From Panicum virgatum (lineage: Eukaryota; Streptophyta; Magnoliopsida; Poales; Poaceae), in assembly GCF_016808335.1 (NCBI RefSeq), contig NC_053138.1:54776951-54840950 (forward strand): 64,000 bases of DNA, given 5' to 3'. Shown piece by piece: positions 1-9,785 of the stretch. Made by a program: the position numbers and the translations under genes. Position 1 is the first letter of the stretch. The number at the start of each line of letters is the position of its first letter. The notes beneath the pieces were generated by a model. The model had not been told where the DNA came from and ran no database searches. It saw only the letters and a program-made list of their open reading frames with translations.

Positions 1-1400
1 ACCATGTATTCAAATGCATGTACAACACCAATGGTGATATATTTCAGAATTAAAAAGATGAGCTAGCCGAGCAACAGTGGTGCCTAGTGTCCAATTACTG
101 ATTATGTGAGTCACATAGGCAATTAAATGCCAAGCATGAGAGTCAAGATAAAGAGCCAATCATATGATGGGCATGGTGGCCCCAATAGCAAAGATCTATA
201 GAGCAAAATCAAATTTAAAATTTTAACACAATCGAACCAATGCAATACATAAATATCAAGAACACGTGCATATACATTTGTGTGTCGTTACAACCAGTAT
301 TAAAGTAGAATTATCATACATATAATAAAAAAATCTGCAAGACAAAATTGACTAAAAAGCAAAGCTATGAATTGCGTGCCAAAAAAAAGTAGTACCAAGC
401 ATCAATGGAAACTAAATTGCGTGCATTCCAGAACATGGATACAATGCTTTTTTAAAATGCCTTCCTAAATTACCTGAGAATGGGACGAGTTTGCATTGCC
501 GGACCTCAAGTTCACATCAACCATGCCTTCCTGCTTCGCTGATGAGAGTGTCTCCATTCCAGAAGTGCAGCAGCAATTTTACAGAACAGCACATGCTCAC
601 AAGTTTGTGATGGTCAGTGACTGGCAGAAAAATAAAGGCCTTCCTAAACAAAAACACACTACTCTGAAAGGAGACATGTAAGCAGTTTATATTCTGAAGC
701 ATATCTTAATGTTACATCCAGCTTTAGCACTGGTTTCAATAAACATGACGCCAAGGTCCATCAAGACTTGCTTGTTCCATGAGATGCAACAGAATTCAGC
801 AAGAATATAAGAGTGACACGTTGAGATTCCAGTTCTAGTGACAAAAACAAGCAACAAAAAAACACAGGCTCATACACATTGAGTAAAGATACATAGTATA
901 TGCTAAGTAAATCTAGGCTTAAAGAAAGCAAAGCTTCCAGCTTTTTGCTAAATGCCAACCCAAGACATGCGCTCCAGAAGAACGCTCTAAATGCCTCACT
1001 GAGATTGAGCCCTGGACCCAGGTCCCACTTGATATACTCAGCAACAGCACATGGGATTATTCTGAATCACAAAGTTTAGGGTGATATCCACCAGAAAATT
1101 CCTACGAAATGCAATCCAAATATTTTTAGTTATTTTTTGCTTGGTATGAATTTTGTTGTCAGTATCAACAACAGCACAAATAAATGTCAGTATCTCACGC
1201 AGCATCTTTCAGTTTGATGAAGCAAGCCTGAAATCAACATATAGCTCTGTTCATACGACTGTAAGCTCTGGTCACACAATAATCGGCGGATCCCATACAA
1301 GTAATGCTGAAGTTCAGATTGATTGAGAATAGAATGGCTGATGCAGTGATATTGAAATACTACATGGTAACTGTAATTCGGTTCCTTCTTTTGCTACCTG
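1..1400. other. AT-rich DNA, no gene recognised
   Basis: This stretch is AT-rich. A 61-codon open frame at 496-681 has no recognisable domain, and no TIR or LTR ends were found. A strong donor-like site reading CCAAG/GTGAGT on the minus strand lies near 1423-1435. An exon of a minus-strand gene reaching in from the GC-rich island to the right is therefore possible but not demonstrated. Confidence 0.3.
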
Positions 1401-1619
1401 GAAATACATTCTGTATTTTCCAAACTCACCTTGGTTGTGTCGGCAAGTAGAGAGCAGCAACAACAGCATGGCAGCTGGCAGAGAGCCACACCTTGATTGA
1501 GGACCAGCAACAGGTTCAGATTTAATAGATTTTGAGCTAGGGTTTGAATATTGGACGAAAAAGAAAAGGCACGATTATGAGATATCGTACGGGGAGGCAA
1601 AAGTAGCAGCCAAAGGTAA

Positions 1620-2450
1620 GCACCTCGTTACCTCTCGGAGCGCAGTGTAGATGGGCAGGGGCAGCAAGATCCGAATCGGTGGCACCGTCTTCCACCGGAC
1701 GCATCGAAGGAGGATGCCTGGGACTGGGAGTAGGTCCCAGATCGCGGGTGCGGCGGCCGGCTCGTTCACGGCCTGGGACTGGGAGGAGGGAGGATGGAGG
1801 TGCGGGCCGCACCGGAGGCGAGCCGAGCTCGCCGCCAGCCGGGGCCGTCGAGATCCGCGCCGTCGCCCTGCCTCGTCGCTTGCTCCACGCCGTCGGCCTG
1901 TCGCCCTGTGTTTCGCGTTGCCGCTGTCGCCGTTGCGCCCACGCAGATCTAGGGTTTGGCGTGTCGGGGCCTGACGCTGCGCATCCCGTCGGCACGTGGA
2001 ACTCCGGTGGTCGTTGGGAGGCAGGGAGGCGCAGCGGCGGTGGCCGGATCTGCGGCAGCGACTGCGGCAGCGCGCGGTGCAGAGATAGGGGCGGGGGAGG
2101 GCGGAGGGATGGGGGAGGCGCCGGCGGAGGAGGAGGCGCCGGCGGCGCGCCCGGCCGGCAGAGGAGGAGGCGGCGGCGGTGTGCCCAGCCGGCAGAGGCG
2201 GAGGCGGCGGCGGTGTGCCCAGCCGGCAGAGGCGGAGGCGGCGGCGGTGTGCCCAGCCGACGGAGGCGGAGACGGAGGAAGCGGGCCTTTTTTTTCTCTC
2301 GCGAGTTTGGTGGGCGTCGTTTCGAACCGAGGCGGACGGAGGGTGGGGGGATTCGGAATTGGAGCCGCGCGGACGACGGGGCGGGCGTGGGCGCTTCAAC
2401 GCGTTGAAGCAGACGATTCCGATCCGTTGGATGGAGTTGTAGATCTGCTA
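1620..2450. other. GC-rich island, possible 5' end of an unidentified gene
   Basis: The base composition changes abruptly from AT-rich to very GC-rich with many CpG and GGC/GGA triplets. Long frames are open on both strands (for example 1537-2571 minus and 1679-2407 plus), but all are Arg/Pro/Gly/Ala low complexity, which is expected of GC-rich DNA without stops. AGGGTTT-like motifs near 1540 and 1945 resemble grass 5' leaders. Donor-like sites occur on both strands (AAAG/GTAAGC near 1614 plus; CCAAG/GTGAGT near 1430 minus), so orientation cannot be decided. It could be the first exon and promoter of a host gene or a captured fragment. Confidence 0.35.
2156..2275. repeat. 34-bp GC-rich tandem repeat, three full copies plus a partial
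   Basis: Copies start at 2156, 2190 and 2224, and a fourth degenerate partial starts at 2258. Each carries GGCGGCGGCGGTGTGCCCAG. The second and third copies look identical; the first differs by about one base. The unit is not a multiple of three, so each copy shifts the reading frame, which argues against a coding role. Confidence 0.85.
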
Positions 2451-3388
2451 GAAGTATTTTGAGTCGTCGATTTGTACAGAGTGGAAATTTTGGGTACAAA
2501 TCTGTGGGTGCACTGCATGCCGAGACTCTCAGCGGGGGACGCAGATCAGGGTGGACGGAGCATAATTTCATCGGTCCCTTATAGGATGGATGCTATCCCG
2601 CTCCTCATAAATTTTATTCACAGCTTAACAGCCACCTCAGCACGCAACAGACACGCACACACGAGGCACGATACAATCAGCAGGCAGGGGAATTGAACCA
2701 GAAAATCACACAAACGGGAGCTGCATTATATTGGTGCGTGGTGCGGTTGTGGCAGAACAAGAGGTGGACAAAAAAAAACGATATAGAAAAAAAAGGTGAA
2801 CAGGAACCGACATTTCTGACGACCATTCATGCTAGCTGGATCGATCGGGAGAAACGCGAGAGGGAGAGATAGAACTATATGTAGAAGTGGCCGTCAAGGT
2901 CACCCATACATAATCATCCTTGCAATATTATTGTTGTGCGGATCGCAGCTCCTTCTTGCCCTCAGCTCAGAAGCCGCCGCCGCCGCCGCCGCCTGAGCAG
3001 CATCGCCACCTTGCTCACGGCTGCGGCGGCCATCTCTCCGATCCTGCACCTGGCCGGCCTTGTCCGTACGTCCTGGCTTATCACCACCCCTGCTGGCCTC
3101 TTGAGCATAGGTCTCCCATTGTTGCATCTCTTATATAGAGCCGAGCCGGACCCCTTGGCCCGTCACAATGGGCAGATATATAGCTACAAGGAGCAATGAT
3201 TATGGAATCCTCTTGTTTAATTTTGGATCAGGCCAGGCCGTACCTCCCTCAATAGAGGAACTATAGATCATGACTTGTCCCGGAAAAGTTTAGGACTTTG
3301 CATGACCTTCGTTTTCCTCTTTCGTGGGAATCAAAGTCATCCAGCACATGGACAAGTCGATGCCAGCTTAGAGATTGTACGGGTCTAT
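2451..3388. other. No gene recognised; GCC-repeat island
   Basis: A CCG/GCC microsatellite lies at about 2972-2993, inside a small GC-rich patch open on both strands (2900-3199). A TATATAAG-like box on the minus strand (about 3129-3138) lies only a few bases before the ATG of a 75-codon alanine-rich frame, too close to be a normal promoter for that start. I make no gene call. Confidence 0.3.
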
Positions 3389-3598
3389 CAGTGGAGGAGC
3401 CAGCTAATGAGCCAAGGAGGAGCTCACTCTTCCTTCTTTCTCCTTCCCTTTTTCTTCCTCTTCCTTTCTCTTCCTTCTTCTTCCTCAAAAATGGTGAGGG
3501 GCTCAAGGGGGACTCTGTTGCCTAGAAGAGAGAGTGTGTGTGTGTGGGGGGGGGGGGGATGGCTAGCCCCGTCCACCCCACCGCTAGATCCGCCCCTG
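3389..3598. mobile_element. hAT-type MITE (CAGTGG family), 210 bp
   Basis: The left end begins CAGTGGAGGAGCCAG. The right end read in reverse begins CAGGGGCGGATCTAG, so the two form imperfect terminal inverted repeats. The flanks are GGGTCTAT (3381-3388) and GCGTCTAT (3599-3606), an 8-bp target duplication with one mismatch, the size expected of hAT transposases. The interior contains TC-rich tracts and a run of about 12 G. No transposase is encoded. It belongs with the elements at 5142 and 7744. Confidence 0.75.
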
Positions 3599-3908
3599 GC
3601 GTCTATATGATATGATACGGTAGGGGAGGTAGGATATGCACACGTTGCATATAGTTCGAGGGTGAAGTAATTTAGATTGAGAGAAACTTGAGGGCTTAGA
3701 CGGTCATGTTATGTGAAGAAAAAGAACAAATAACCTCATAAAAAGGTACAATGGACTAACCAAAATACTTCGAATGAGTAAATTGAGCCGAATATTTGTC
3801 GAGAGAGCTAAGTGCTCAAAGTGTAGGGTAGTAATAAAATGGATGGTGTCCTTAATTGAGATTGTACACTGGTACAGACAAGACGCTCACAAGCACACTG
3901 CACATCTA

Positions 3909-4116
3909 GGGGCTGTTTGGGAGGGCTCTTCCAAAATGGCCCAAGTCAGTGAATAGGCTGTACAAAATGTTTGTGACCTGTTAGGTTCATTTTAACAAGG
4001 TTAAAAAACTGATTTGGAGTAGCTACATTTTAACAAGAAGAGCCAGTGAATAGGCTCTTCCAAAACCAGATTTGGAGTAGCTACATTTTAACAAGAAGAG
4101 CATGTCCTAAACAGCT
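3909..4116. mobile_element. Candidate MITE with internal duplication
   Basis: The ends GGGGCTGTTTGG and CCTAAACAGCT form a short imperfect inverted repeat of a kind common in grass MITEs. Inside, a 32-bp segment (4011-4042) is repeated at 4069-4100. No convincing target duplication was seen, so boundaries are tentative. Confidence 0.4.
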
Positions 4117-4386
4117 AAATACCTATTGCCAGCATGCAAAAGAATCAATATTTAATACCAAATTAAATTACAGTTAAAAAAATTCAAATTTCAGTATGGG
4201 TTCAATTTATTCAATATACAATATTTTATCTTGATACCCCTTAGATTTATGTTTATATTTTTTCGTGTTGGTGCTACCTACTCCCTTGGTAATAAATTAT
4301 GGTCACTCATTGCTTGCTTGTCACAGGTGGCTGTATGAGGCCATCAGAAGACAAAATACGAACTACATCGAGTTAAAACAGCTAAT

Positions 4387-5390
4387 TGTTGACACCAATT
4401 TTTGACACGTGTCCAAGTGTCCGGTTGATGCAATGTGGGGTCGCGGCCTATGGAGTGGAGACGGAGCTGATGGATTACATTAGCAAGTTATCATCTGGAG
4501 TCCGATCTGAGTCATGTATTATAGAAAGTCTTGTTTTTTTCTATCAAGTCATTTAAAGTCATAATGGACTAGGGTTTTTGTTAGGCCAGGCTATAAATAG
4601 CTAGTTTTAGAGTTTTGTAAAAAAAATCCAATCAATCAAATAAACCCTTTACCTTTACTTCATATTTACTTTTTGGCGACTTCACCAAACCCCAGTTGCA
4701 ATAGCCTTTTTTTTCTTCTGTTCAGCGAGTTCTTCCGGCTGGCAGGGCTGCATCGGCTTTGTTCTCCAGCTTGCTTGTAAGTTCACGTAGATAGGCCCCA
4801 GGTTGATGGTGCATCGCTTCTTTCTCTATCTACTTTATTCAAAAGTTATCAAATTCACCTGATCTTAGATTTACAACATACCGTTTTTATTTAGATCTAG
4901 TTTATTCACCAATTATCGATATTATCTTAATTTTGTTAGATTAACTTGTTTAGTTTAGCTTGTTTTAACTTTTATCACAGTTATCCAACTTTGATTTGTC
5001 ACATCTATCGGCTTTTATCATATTTCAGTTATCATAGCCGATTCAATCTAAGATCAAGGTGTTGTTTGCAAGCAGTATTAAGTAACTAATATCGCTTGCA
5101 CGGTGAAATTGGCTACTCACAAGCTGATCTCTTGTCAATTCCAGTGGCGGACCCAAGATTTTCTTGAGCATGGGCCAACTTACCTATTGGGCTGCAACTC
5201 CACCTGATTTAACTACTGGACCACTGAAATATTTTTGAGTTGGGCTGGCCGGGGCCCATGGTATTATTCAACTGGGCTGGAGCGTAAGGAGACCGGGCCG
5301 GTGCCGAGGCTCGCCCCTGGTCAATTCATATCGGATCTTGACGGAGGCAGATCTAGGTATCTTCCTACATTGCCATAGCTATAACTAAGT
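4387..5390 (+). mobile_element. LTR-like remnant (solo LTR?), right end uncertain
   Basis: The segment starts TGTTGACACC, has a good TATA box (CTATAAATAG, 4591-4600) with a pyrimidine-rich leader, and resembles the LTR plus leader of grass gypsy elements. It is split by the hAT element at 5142-5319. I could not find a matching 5-bp target duplication, so the right end and completeness are unresolved. No coding sequence lies beside it. Confidence 0.4.
5142..5319. mobile_element. hAT-type MITE (CAGTGG family), 178 bp
   Basis: Starts CAGTGGCGGACCCAAG and ends CTCGCCCCTG, which reads CAGGGGCGAG in reverse. The flanking 8-bp duplication GTCAATTC is perfect (5134-5141 and 5320-5327). It is non-autonomous and inserted into the LTR-like stretch around it. 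Confidence 0.9.
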
Positions 5391-5875
5391 TAGCTAGATG
5401 CCCTTTTGCATCATAGGTAGAAAATGCAGAATACAACGTGCTTTAGCTAAGACATCGAAAAATAAAATGTGCCACAGCTCAATGAAATTAGTGGAACAAA
5501 AATTTCAAAGGTTATAAGGAGCAAAGCGAGGGTGATTAAACTCAGCTGATTTGCTGGTCTACATTGTGCACGCATACGCGAGCATCTGATGGCATCACGC
5601 TACAGCATGTGGCCTCCACCATAATCATAACCCATCACCCACATCCCCGTTGGCAGGGCTCCTATCGGCTCCAGCTCCAGCCCTTCCGAAGGAGCCCTAC
5701 CAAACCATTTGTACGATGAGCGAGCCGTTTTGAGTGAAAAAATAGAGAAGCTCATCGCATGATGTATGGCAACAACCACAGCGCAATCTCTCGGCTTCCA
5801 TCTAAAGCTGATCGAGCATGCATGTATAAATGTATTTCCTTATTTACGTTCTCATGATTGTATCCGTGTACAACT
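5328..5875. other. Intergenic, upstream of the peptide gene
   Basis: I see no gene or complete element here. The last part (about 5560-5875) is the presumed promoter region of the secreted-peptide gene. Confidence 0.4.
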
Positions 5876-5882
5876 TATATAA
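5876..5882 (+). promoter_or_regulatory. TATA box of the peptide gene
   Basis: TATATAA lies about 94 bases before the chosen ATG at 5970. Initiation roughly 30 bases downstream would give a leader of about 60 bases, normal for a plant gene. Confidence 0.55.
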
Positions 5883-5969
5883 GCCGATCGATCCCGGGCA
5901 CATCAATGGAGCTAGCATTGCGTGCGTTTGCATTTCACCCAGCGCGTCACGTTTTCCACTAGGCTAGCC

Positions 5970-6263
5970 ATGGCGCGCGGCGGCAGAACGACGCCGGCCA
6001 TTATTGCCGCGTTGCTGCTGCTGCTGGCGGTGAAGATGCTCCTCTCGACGGCGGCGGCAGCGGGGCGTCCTGCCTCCGGCCGGCAGCATCGTCCTGCAGT
6101 TATTCCGCCGCCGCCGGCGCGTGTGGACGAGCAGGTCTTGACGCGAGTGAAGCCACCGCCCTCCGGGCCAAGCGGCGGGACCAACCACCGAGCCGGCCGC
6201 CAATTGCTGGCGCCGTCGCCGCCGCCGGCGATGGTGCCAGCAGCGACGACGGTTGCACAGTGA
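5970..6263 (+). CDS. Small secreted peptide precursor, IDA/PIP-like
   Basis: The protein has 97 residues. An N-terminal signal peptide is clear: a short basic start, then a hydrophobic core at about residues 10-25 and an Ala-rich cleavage zone near 27-31. The middle is variable and Pro/Arg-rich. Near the C-terminus, residues 59-73 read RVKPPPSGPSGGTNH. The PPSGPS core and terminal N-H recall the mature peptides of the IDA/IDL and PIP/PIPL families (IDA: PIPPSxPSKRHN; PIP: SGPSxxGxGH), which are cut from secreted precursors and sensed by HAESA/RLK7-type receptor kinases in abscission, root and defence responses. About 24 residues follow the motif; many family members end sooner. I chose the Met at 5970 rather than the in-frame Met at 5922 because the signal peptide starts cleanly there and a TATA box fits. 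CLE is less likely because its Pro-Asn-Pro core is absent. The family call is inference from a short motif. Confidence 0.6.
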   Translation: MARGGRTTPAIIAALLLLLAVKMLLSTAAAAGRPASGRQHRPAVIPPPPARVDEQVLTRVKPPPSGPSGGTNHRAGRQLLAPSPPPAMVPAATTVAQ

Positions 6264-6528
6264 TGCTTGCATTCTGATTCTTCATTCTTGAACAGGATCT
6301 TCAATTTTGTATGCACGAGAGGGTGCATGTTCACAGTGATCTTGTTTTCTTGGGCTCAAATAATATACATCATGCGTGTCAGCACTGTACTGTCGTCGTG
6401 TTGGGATGACTTCGCCGGCGTTCGTGCGTGCGTGTCTCACGCTGATCCAGATGATCCTCGTTCGAACTCCAACTCGCTCCGCGCACCCTAGCCAGCAGAT
6501 GACCCGGGCGACCGGTGACTGCCCCTGC

Positions 6529-6611
6529 TTCGCCGACGGCGAGGAGGACCTCTCGCGTCGGAGGCGGCCCTGTGGGCGCTGTACCAGCGGTGGTGCACCT
6601 TCCACGGCGTG
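6529..6611 (+). pseudogene. Papain-type cysteine protease propeptide fragment, frameshifted
   Basis: In one frame 6541-6552 reads Glu-Glu-Asp-Leu. From 6552 in another frame the sequence reads LASEAALWALYQRWCTFHGV. This pattern (EEDL, then ASEE-x-LWALYERW) is the start of the I29 inhibitor propeptide in grass papain-like proteases such as the SAG39/EP types. The two frames are offset by what looks like a duplicated TC dinucleotide at the junction. Similarity stops after about residue 20, and no catalytic Cys/His/Asn domain follows. It is a short, broken gene fragment. Overlapping minus-strand frames (6282-6720) carry no recognisable domain. Confidence 0.4.
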
Positions 6612-6721
6612 ATCGAGCCACGACCGTGCCGACATGCCCCGGCGGGTCCACGAGTCGGACGAGTCCGGCAGGCCGTAGTAGTCGTACACACCTGGGGGCT
6701 AGTTCAACATATGGTGCCACC

Positions 6722-7659
6722 CAGGGTTCAATTTTTCGTCGGAAACCGGTTTTCCGGTACTAGCCGGTAACGAAAAATTTCCGGAATTCCGGAATTTTTC
6801 GGATTTTCCGATCGGAAAACGATTTGAAATTCAAATTTCGGTTTTCGACATTTTCCGACCGGATTTCGGTGTTTTCCGACCAGAAAATGTTGTTGGTGAT
6901 CGGAAATTGTAAAATCAGTGAGGAAAAATTAAAAATTTTACAGCACTTCGTCTAATTTTGCATATATAACAGTTCACAAAGCATAATAAATATTTCACAC
7001 ACACCGAATATTAATAGGATTCACCTAAAACATGTATGTCCAATTGTCCATACAAGACACACAATCTAAATCCAATATAATGCAATACCAAGTCCATTGT
7101 CCTAGTCATACAAGCCATAGGTTCATTGCAATAATACAATACCAAGTCCATTGTCCAAGTTATACAAGCTGATCATATATAGGACATGTTTTGCTAAATA
7201 AACCCAATATGTGTAATAGTCATGTGAGGAATATATAATTTTTACGGAATCTATGTGTGTTTAGTCATGTGAGGGATACTTATTAAGAGTTTACATTTCT
7301 ATTTCATATACGGATCTATATGTGTTTAGTCATGTGAGTGATATATTGTTTTTACGGAATTTGAATGGATATTTCGTGTTTAAATTATATATACATTTGT
7401 AATAGTTCCTTTGCAATACCATATATACCAAAATATTTTTTTACATTGCTAAAACAATGTTTTCCGACTTGAAAGCACCGAAATCCGATCGGAAAGCAAC
7501 GAAATCCGGTCGAAAAATCCGGTTTTCGTTTTTTATGATTTTTTTTGAATTTTGAAATCGAAAAATTCGAAATTTCGCCGGAAAATAGTTTCCGGGTAGT
7601 ACCGGAAACGGAATTTTTTTTCCGAAATCCGGATTTTTCGGTCGGAAAAATTTTCCCTG
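6722..7659. mobile_element. Non-autonomous hAT element, 938 bp
   Basis: The element starts CAGGGTTCAATTTTTCG and ends with TTTTCCCTG, reading CAGGGAAAATTTTTCCG in reverse. It has a perfect 8-bp target duplication GTGCCACC (6714-6721 and 7660-7667). Both subterminal regions are dense in TTTTCCG/CGGAAAA words, typical transposase-binding subterminal repeats. The interior is AT-rich with a short internal duplication (around 7085 and 7140, both containing ATACCAAGTCCATTGTCC). No transposase frame is present; the 93-99-codon minus frames at 7385-7740 are made of the subterminal repeats. Confidence 0.9.
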
Positions 7660-7743
7660 GTGCCACCCAGAGAGGTTAGCAGTATGAATACAGCAATGAA
7701 TACGTTCGTGCTTGAATAAGCATTTTACTGTGGTGCCCAAAAT

Positions 7744-7905
7744 CAGGGGTGGATCTAGCGTGGGGGCACGAGGCTACCCCCATGCACCCATAGAGCCATC
7801 TAAGGCTCCCAACAATTTTCAGCGATGAATGAATTAATAAGAGGAAGTAGAAAAAGAGGATGAAGAAAAACCTTCCTAAATGTATACATCCTAAATCTAC
7901 CACTG
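7744..7905. mobile_element. hAT-type MITE (CAGTGG family), 162 bp
   Basis: Starts CAGGGGTGGATCTAG; the reverse of the right end reads CAGTGGTAGATTTAG. The flanks CCCAAAAT (7736-7743) and CTCATAAT (7906-7913) match at 6 of 8 bases, suggesting an older insertion than its relatives. Confidence 0.65.
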
Positions 7906-8258
7906 CTCATAATCGACCGAATCCACTGTCACTGCATTTTACTAGAAAAAAATTAGACCAAATTTATTTTTATTCTAGATTCTAGTTTTTTTTTTTGAGA
8001 AACCGGATTTTCATTCAATCATATCATTGGTGATTACAGCCCAAATTACTGTCACCGTGTGCTTTCTAGATTCTATAAGTAGCCGCCTGAGCAACATAAT
8101 TTTCGGAGCAAACCACGTTCAGCCCCAAAGCGTGCTTAGGCCACAACCCAGGCCCAAGGAAGAATTCAAGACTTGGTAGCTGCCCTGGCTTTACCTGCGA
8201 TAGTGTGCTGCCGACGTCGCAGGGCGGGCTGCTGCATGGCTCTGCTTTGTGCATTTGA

Positions 8259-8452
8259 TGCAAGTCTCAGTGGGAGTGTCATCGACACAGTTACCTAAAC
8301 TGAAATCTTAAGAACTGTGCCAGTAGAGGGTCATCACCATGACACTCTCTCATATTTCATGACACTCCTCTTTTCTCTCTCCTCATACTATTAGTAAATG
8401 TTAGTAAATTTAATGTCATGATACTCTTATGATCCTAGCACTGAGACTGGCC
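8259..8452. mobile_element. Tourist-like (PIF/Harbinger) MITE, 194 bp
   Basis: The right end reads GAGACTGGCC and the left TGCAAGTCTCAG, giving imperfect inverted repeats of a GGCCAGTCTCA type. Both flanks carry TGA (8256-8258 and 8453-8455), a 3-bp target duplication. It is similar in length and internal text (for example ATGACACTCTC against ATGAAACTCTCC) to the copies at 48141 and 63506. Confidence 0.7.
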
Positions 8453-8876
8453 TGAGGCAGGGAAGCTGATGCATGCAGCCCATCATCAGCCCATGGTTTC
8501 ACGGTGGGCTAGAGGCTAGGAGATGCTGGTTTGAACCCTTATATATTTTTCTCCTTTGTAGATATCTGGTTTGTTAAATCTAAAAAAAGATATCTGGTTT
8601 GTTTTTCAAGTATCGCGTGACAAATAAAATAATATTATTCTACGTATGATTTTCAAGGTTTCCATGTTCATTAGCAATTTTCATGAGTGATATACTGATA
8701 TGTGATTATGCCTATGTCAACTTATTTGTGGTGCTATTTGCCTATGTATTATTTATGATAATAATCATTGCATTGAGTGTGTGTTGGTGTTTCCAATTTG
8801 AATTATTGAGTCTTGATTGTTATTGACATGTACTGCAATTTTAATTATTGAGTCCTGATTGTTATGACATGTTCTC
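8453..8876. other. Intergenic, with a short tandem duplication
   Basis: No gene is seen. A segment of about 35 bp containing AATTATTGAGTC is repeated in tandem within about 8795-8871, with small differences. The outer copia element begins immediately after, its duplication TTCTC being 8872-8876. Confidence 0.45.
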
Positions 8877-9112
8877 TATTAGATGTAGAGAGGAATGGAA
8901 TGATTGATTGTCTTGATTGATGGTTTAGACCACTTCTTATATATGTACGAGAGGGAAAGGGTGCCTATTCTCGAAGGGGCATGCCCCTTCGTGAATGGCC
9001 CCTTCGGGATGGCCCCTTCGTGAGTTGGCCATTTCGAGAAAGGTAACCGCCTAATGACTAAACTAATTAACTATTATAGAAATTGATCACTAATACTAAT
9101 TTCTTCATAACA
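8877..9112 (-). repeat. 3' LTR of outer copia
   Basis: Reads TGTTATGAAG on the minus strand at its start. A TATATAAG box lies at about 8937-8946. It pairs with 38733-38968. The element end is TA rather than the usual CA in both copies. Confidence 0.92.
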
Positions 9113-9121
9113 CTCCCCCTT
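9113..9121 (-). other. Polypurine tract of outer copia
   Basis: AAGGGGGAG on the minus strand directly abuts the 3' LTR, as needed for plus-strand priming. Confidence 0.8.
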
Positions 9122-9785
9122 GACCAATTTTCTTCTTCTTTGTAATCAATTTGATCTTCTTGTGGTCTTGTAATCAATCAAATAACTCCTTGAAAACCCT
9201 ATGGGAAAAATCAGGAGATGTGATATATATAACTCCCCAAAAACTCTTTCAGGAAAAATGTGAGGAGAATCTTTGGAAAACCCTGTGGGAAAAACCAAAG
9301 TAATTCGGGTATACTAGGCAAAACTCCTTCAAACCCAGTGGGAAAATAAGGAGAAACACTATAATATACAATAACCAATGTCAGTAGACCCTTGAGATAA
9401 CCCAAAGTCTTAGTCTAATAACACCTTGACCCTATGGTCAATATGCTTCAAATATCATCTTCTAAAAACTCCGGTGGAGAAAACAAGATGATATAGCGTA
9501 TAACTTTATGTTGACATTGCCTCATCAAAAATTTTATATGAGAAATCTCAATAAGAAAAACTCACATAAAGAAAAGAGTACAATGTATCGTATGTTCCAA
9601 TATCATCCACCAAAAATCTCTATGGGAAAAATGGATGATAGGACATAATCTTGTGTTGATATTACCTCATTAAAAACTTTATATGAGAAACCCAAAGGAA
9701 AAAAACTCATACAAAGAAAAGAGTGCAATATGATATATTCAACAAGTTATTAATCAGAGAGACGAGAGACTCTCCCCCTGAAACT
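9122..9785 (-). repeat. Imperfect repeats in 3' untranslated part of outer copia
   Basis: On the minus strand, segments built from TTTTTCCCATAG/GGGTTTT and from AATGAGG(C/T)AAT(A/G)TCAACA recur with spacing of about 130-150 bp (for example near 9520 and 9660). The pattern looks like a tandem array diverged by point changes, lying between the end of pol and the polypurine tract. No coding potential is evident. Confidence 0.6.

Noticed and set aside
1537..2571. 344-codon minus-strand frame and overlapping plus frames in the GC-rich island
   Set aside because: All are Arg/Pro/Gly/Ala low complexity, open on several frames at once, and run through a 34-bp repeat; no domain.
3129..3199. TATATAAG box on the minus strand before a small alanine-rich frame
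   Set aside because: The ATG follows within about ten bases, leaving no room for a transcription start between them.
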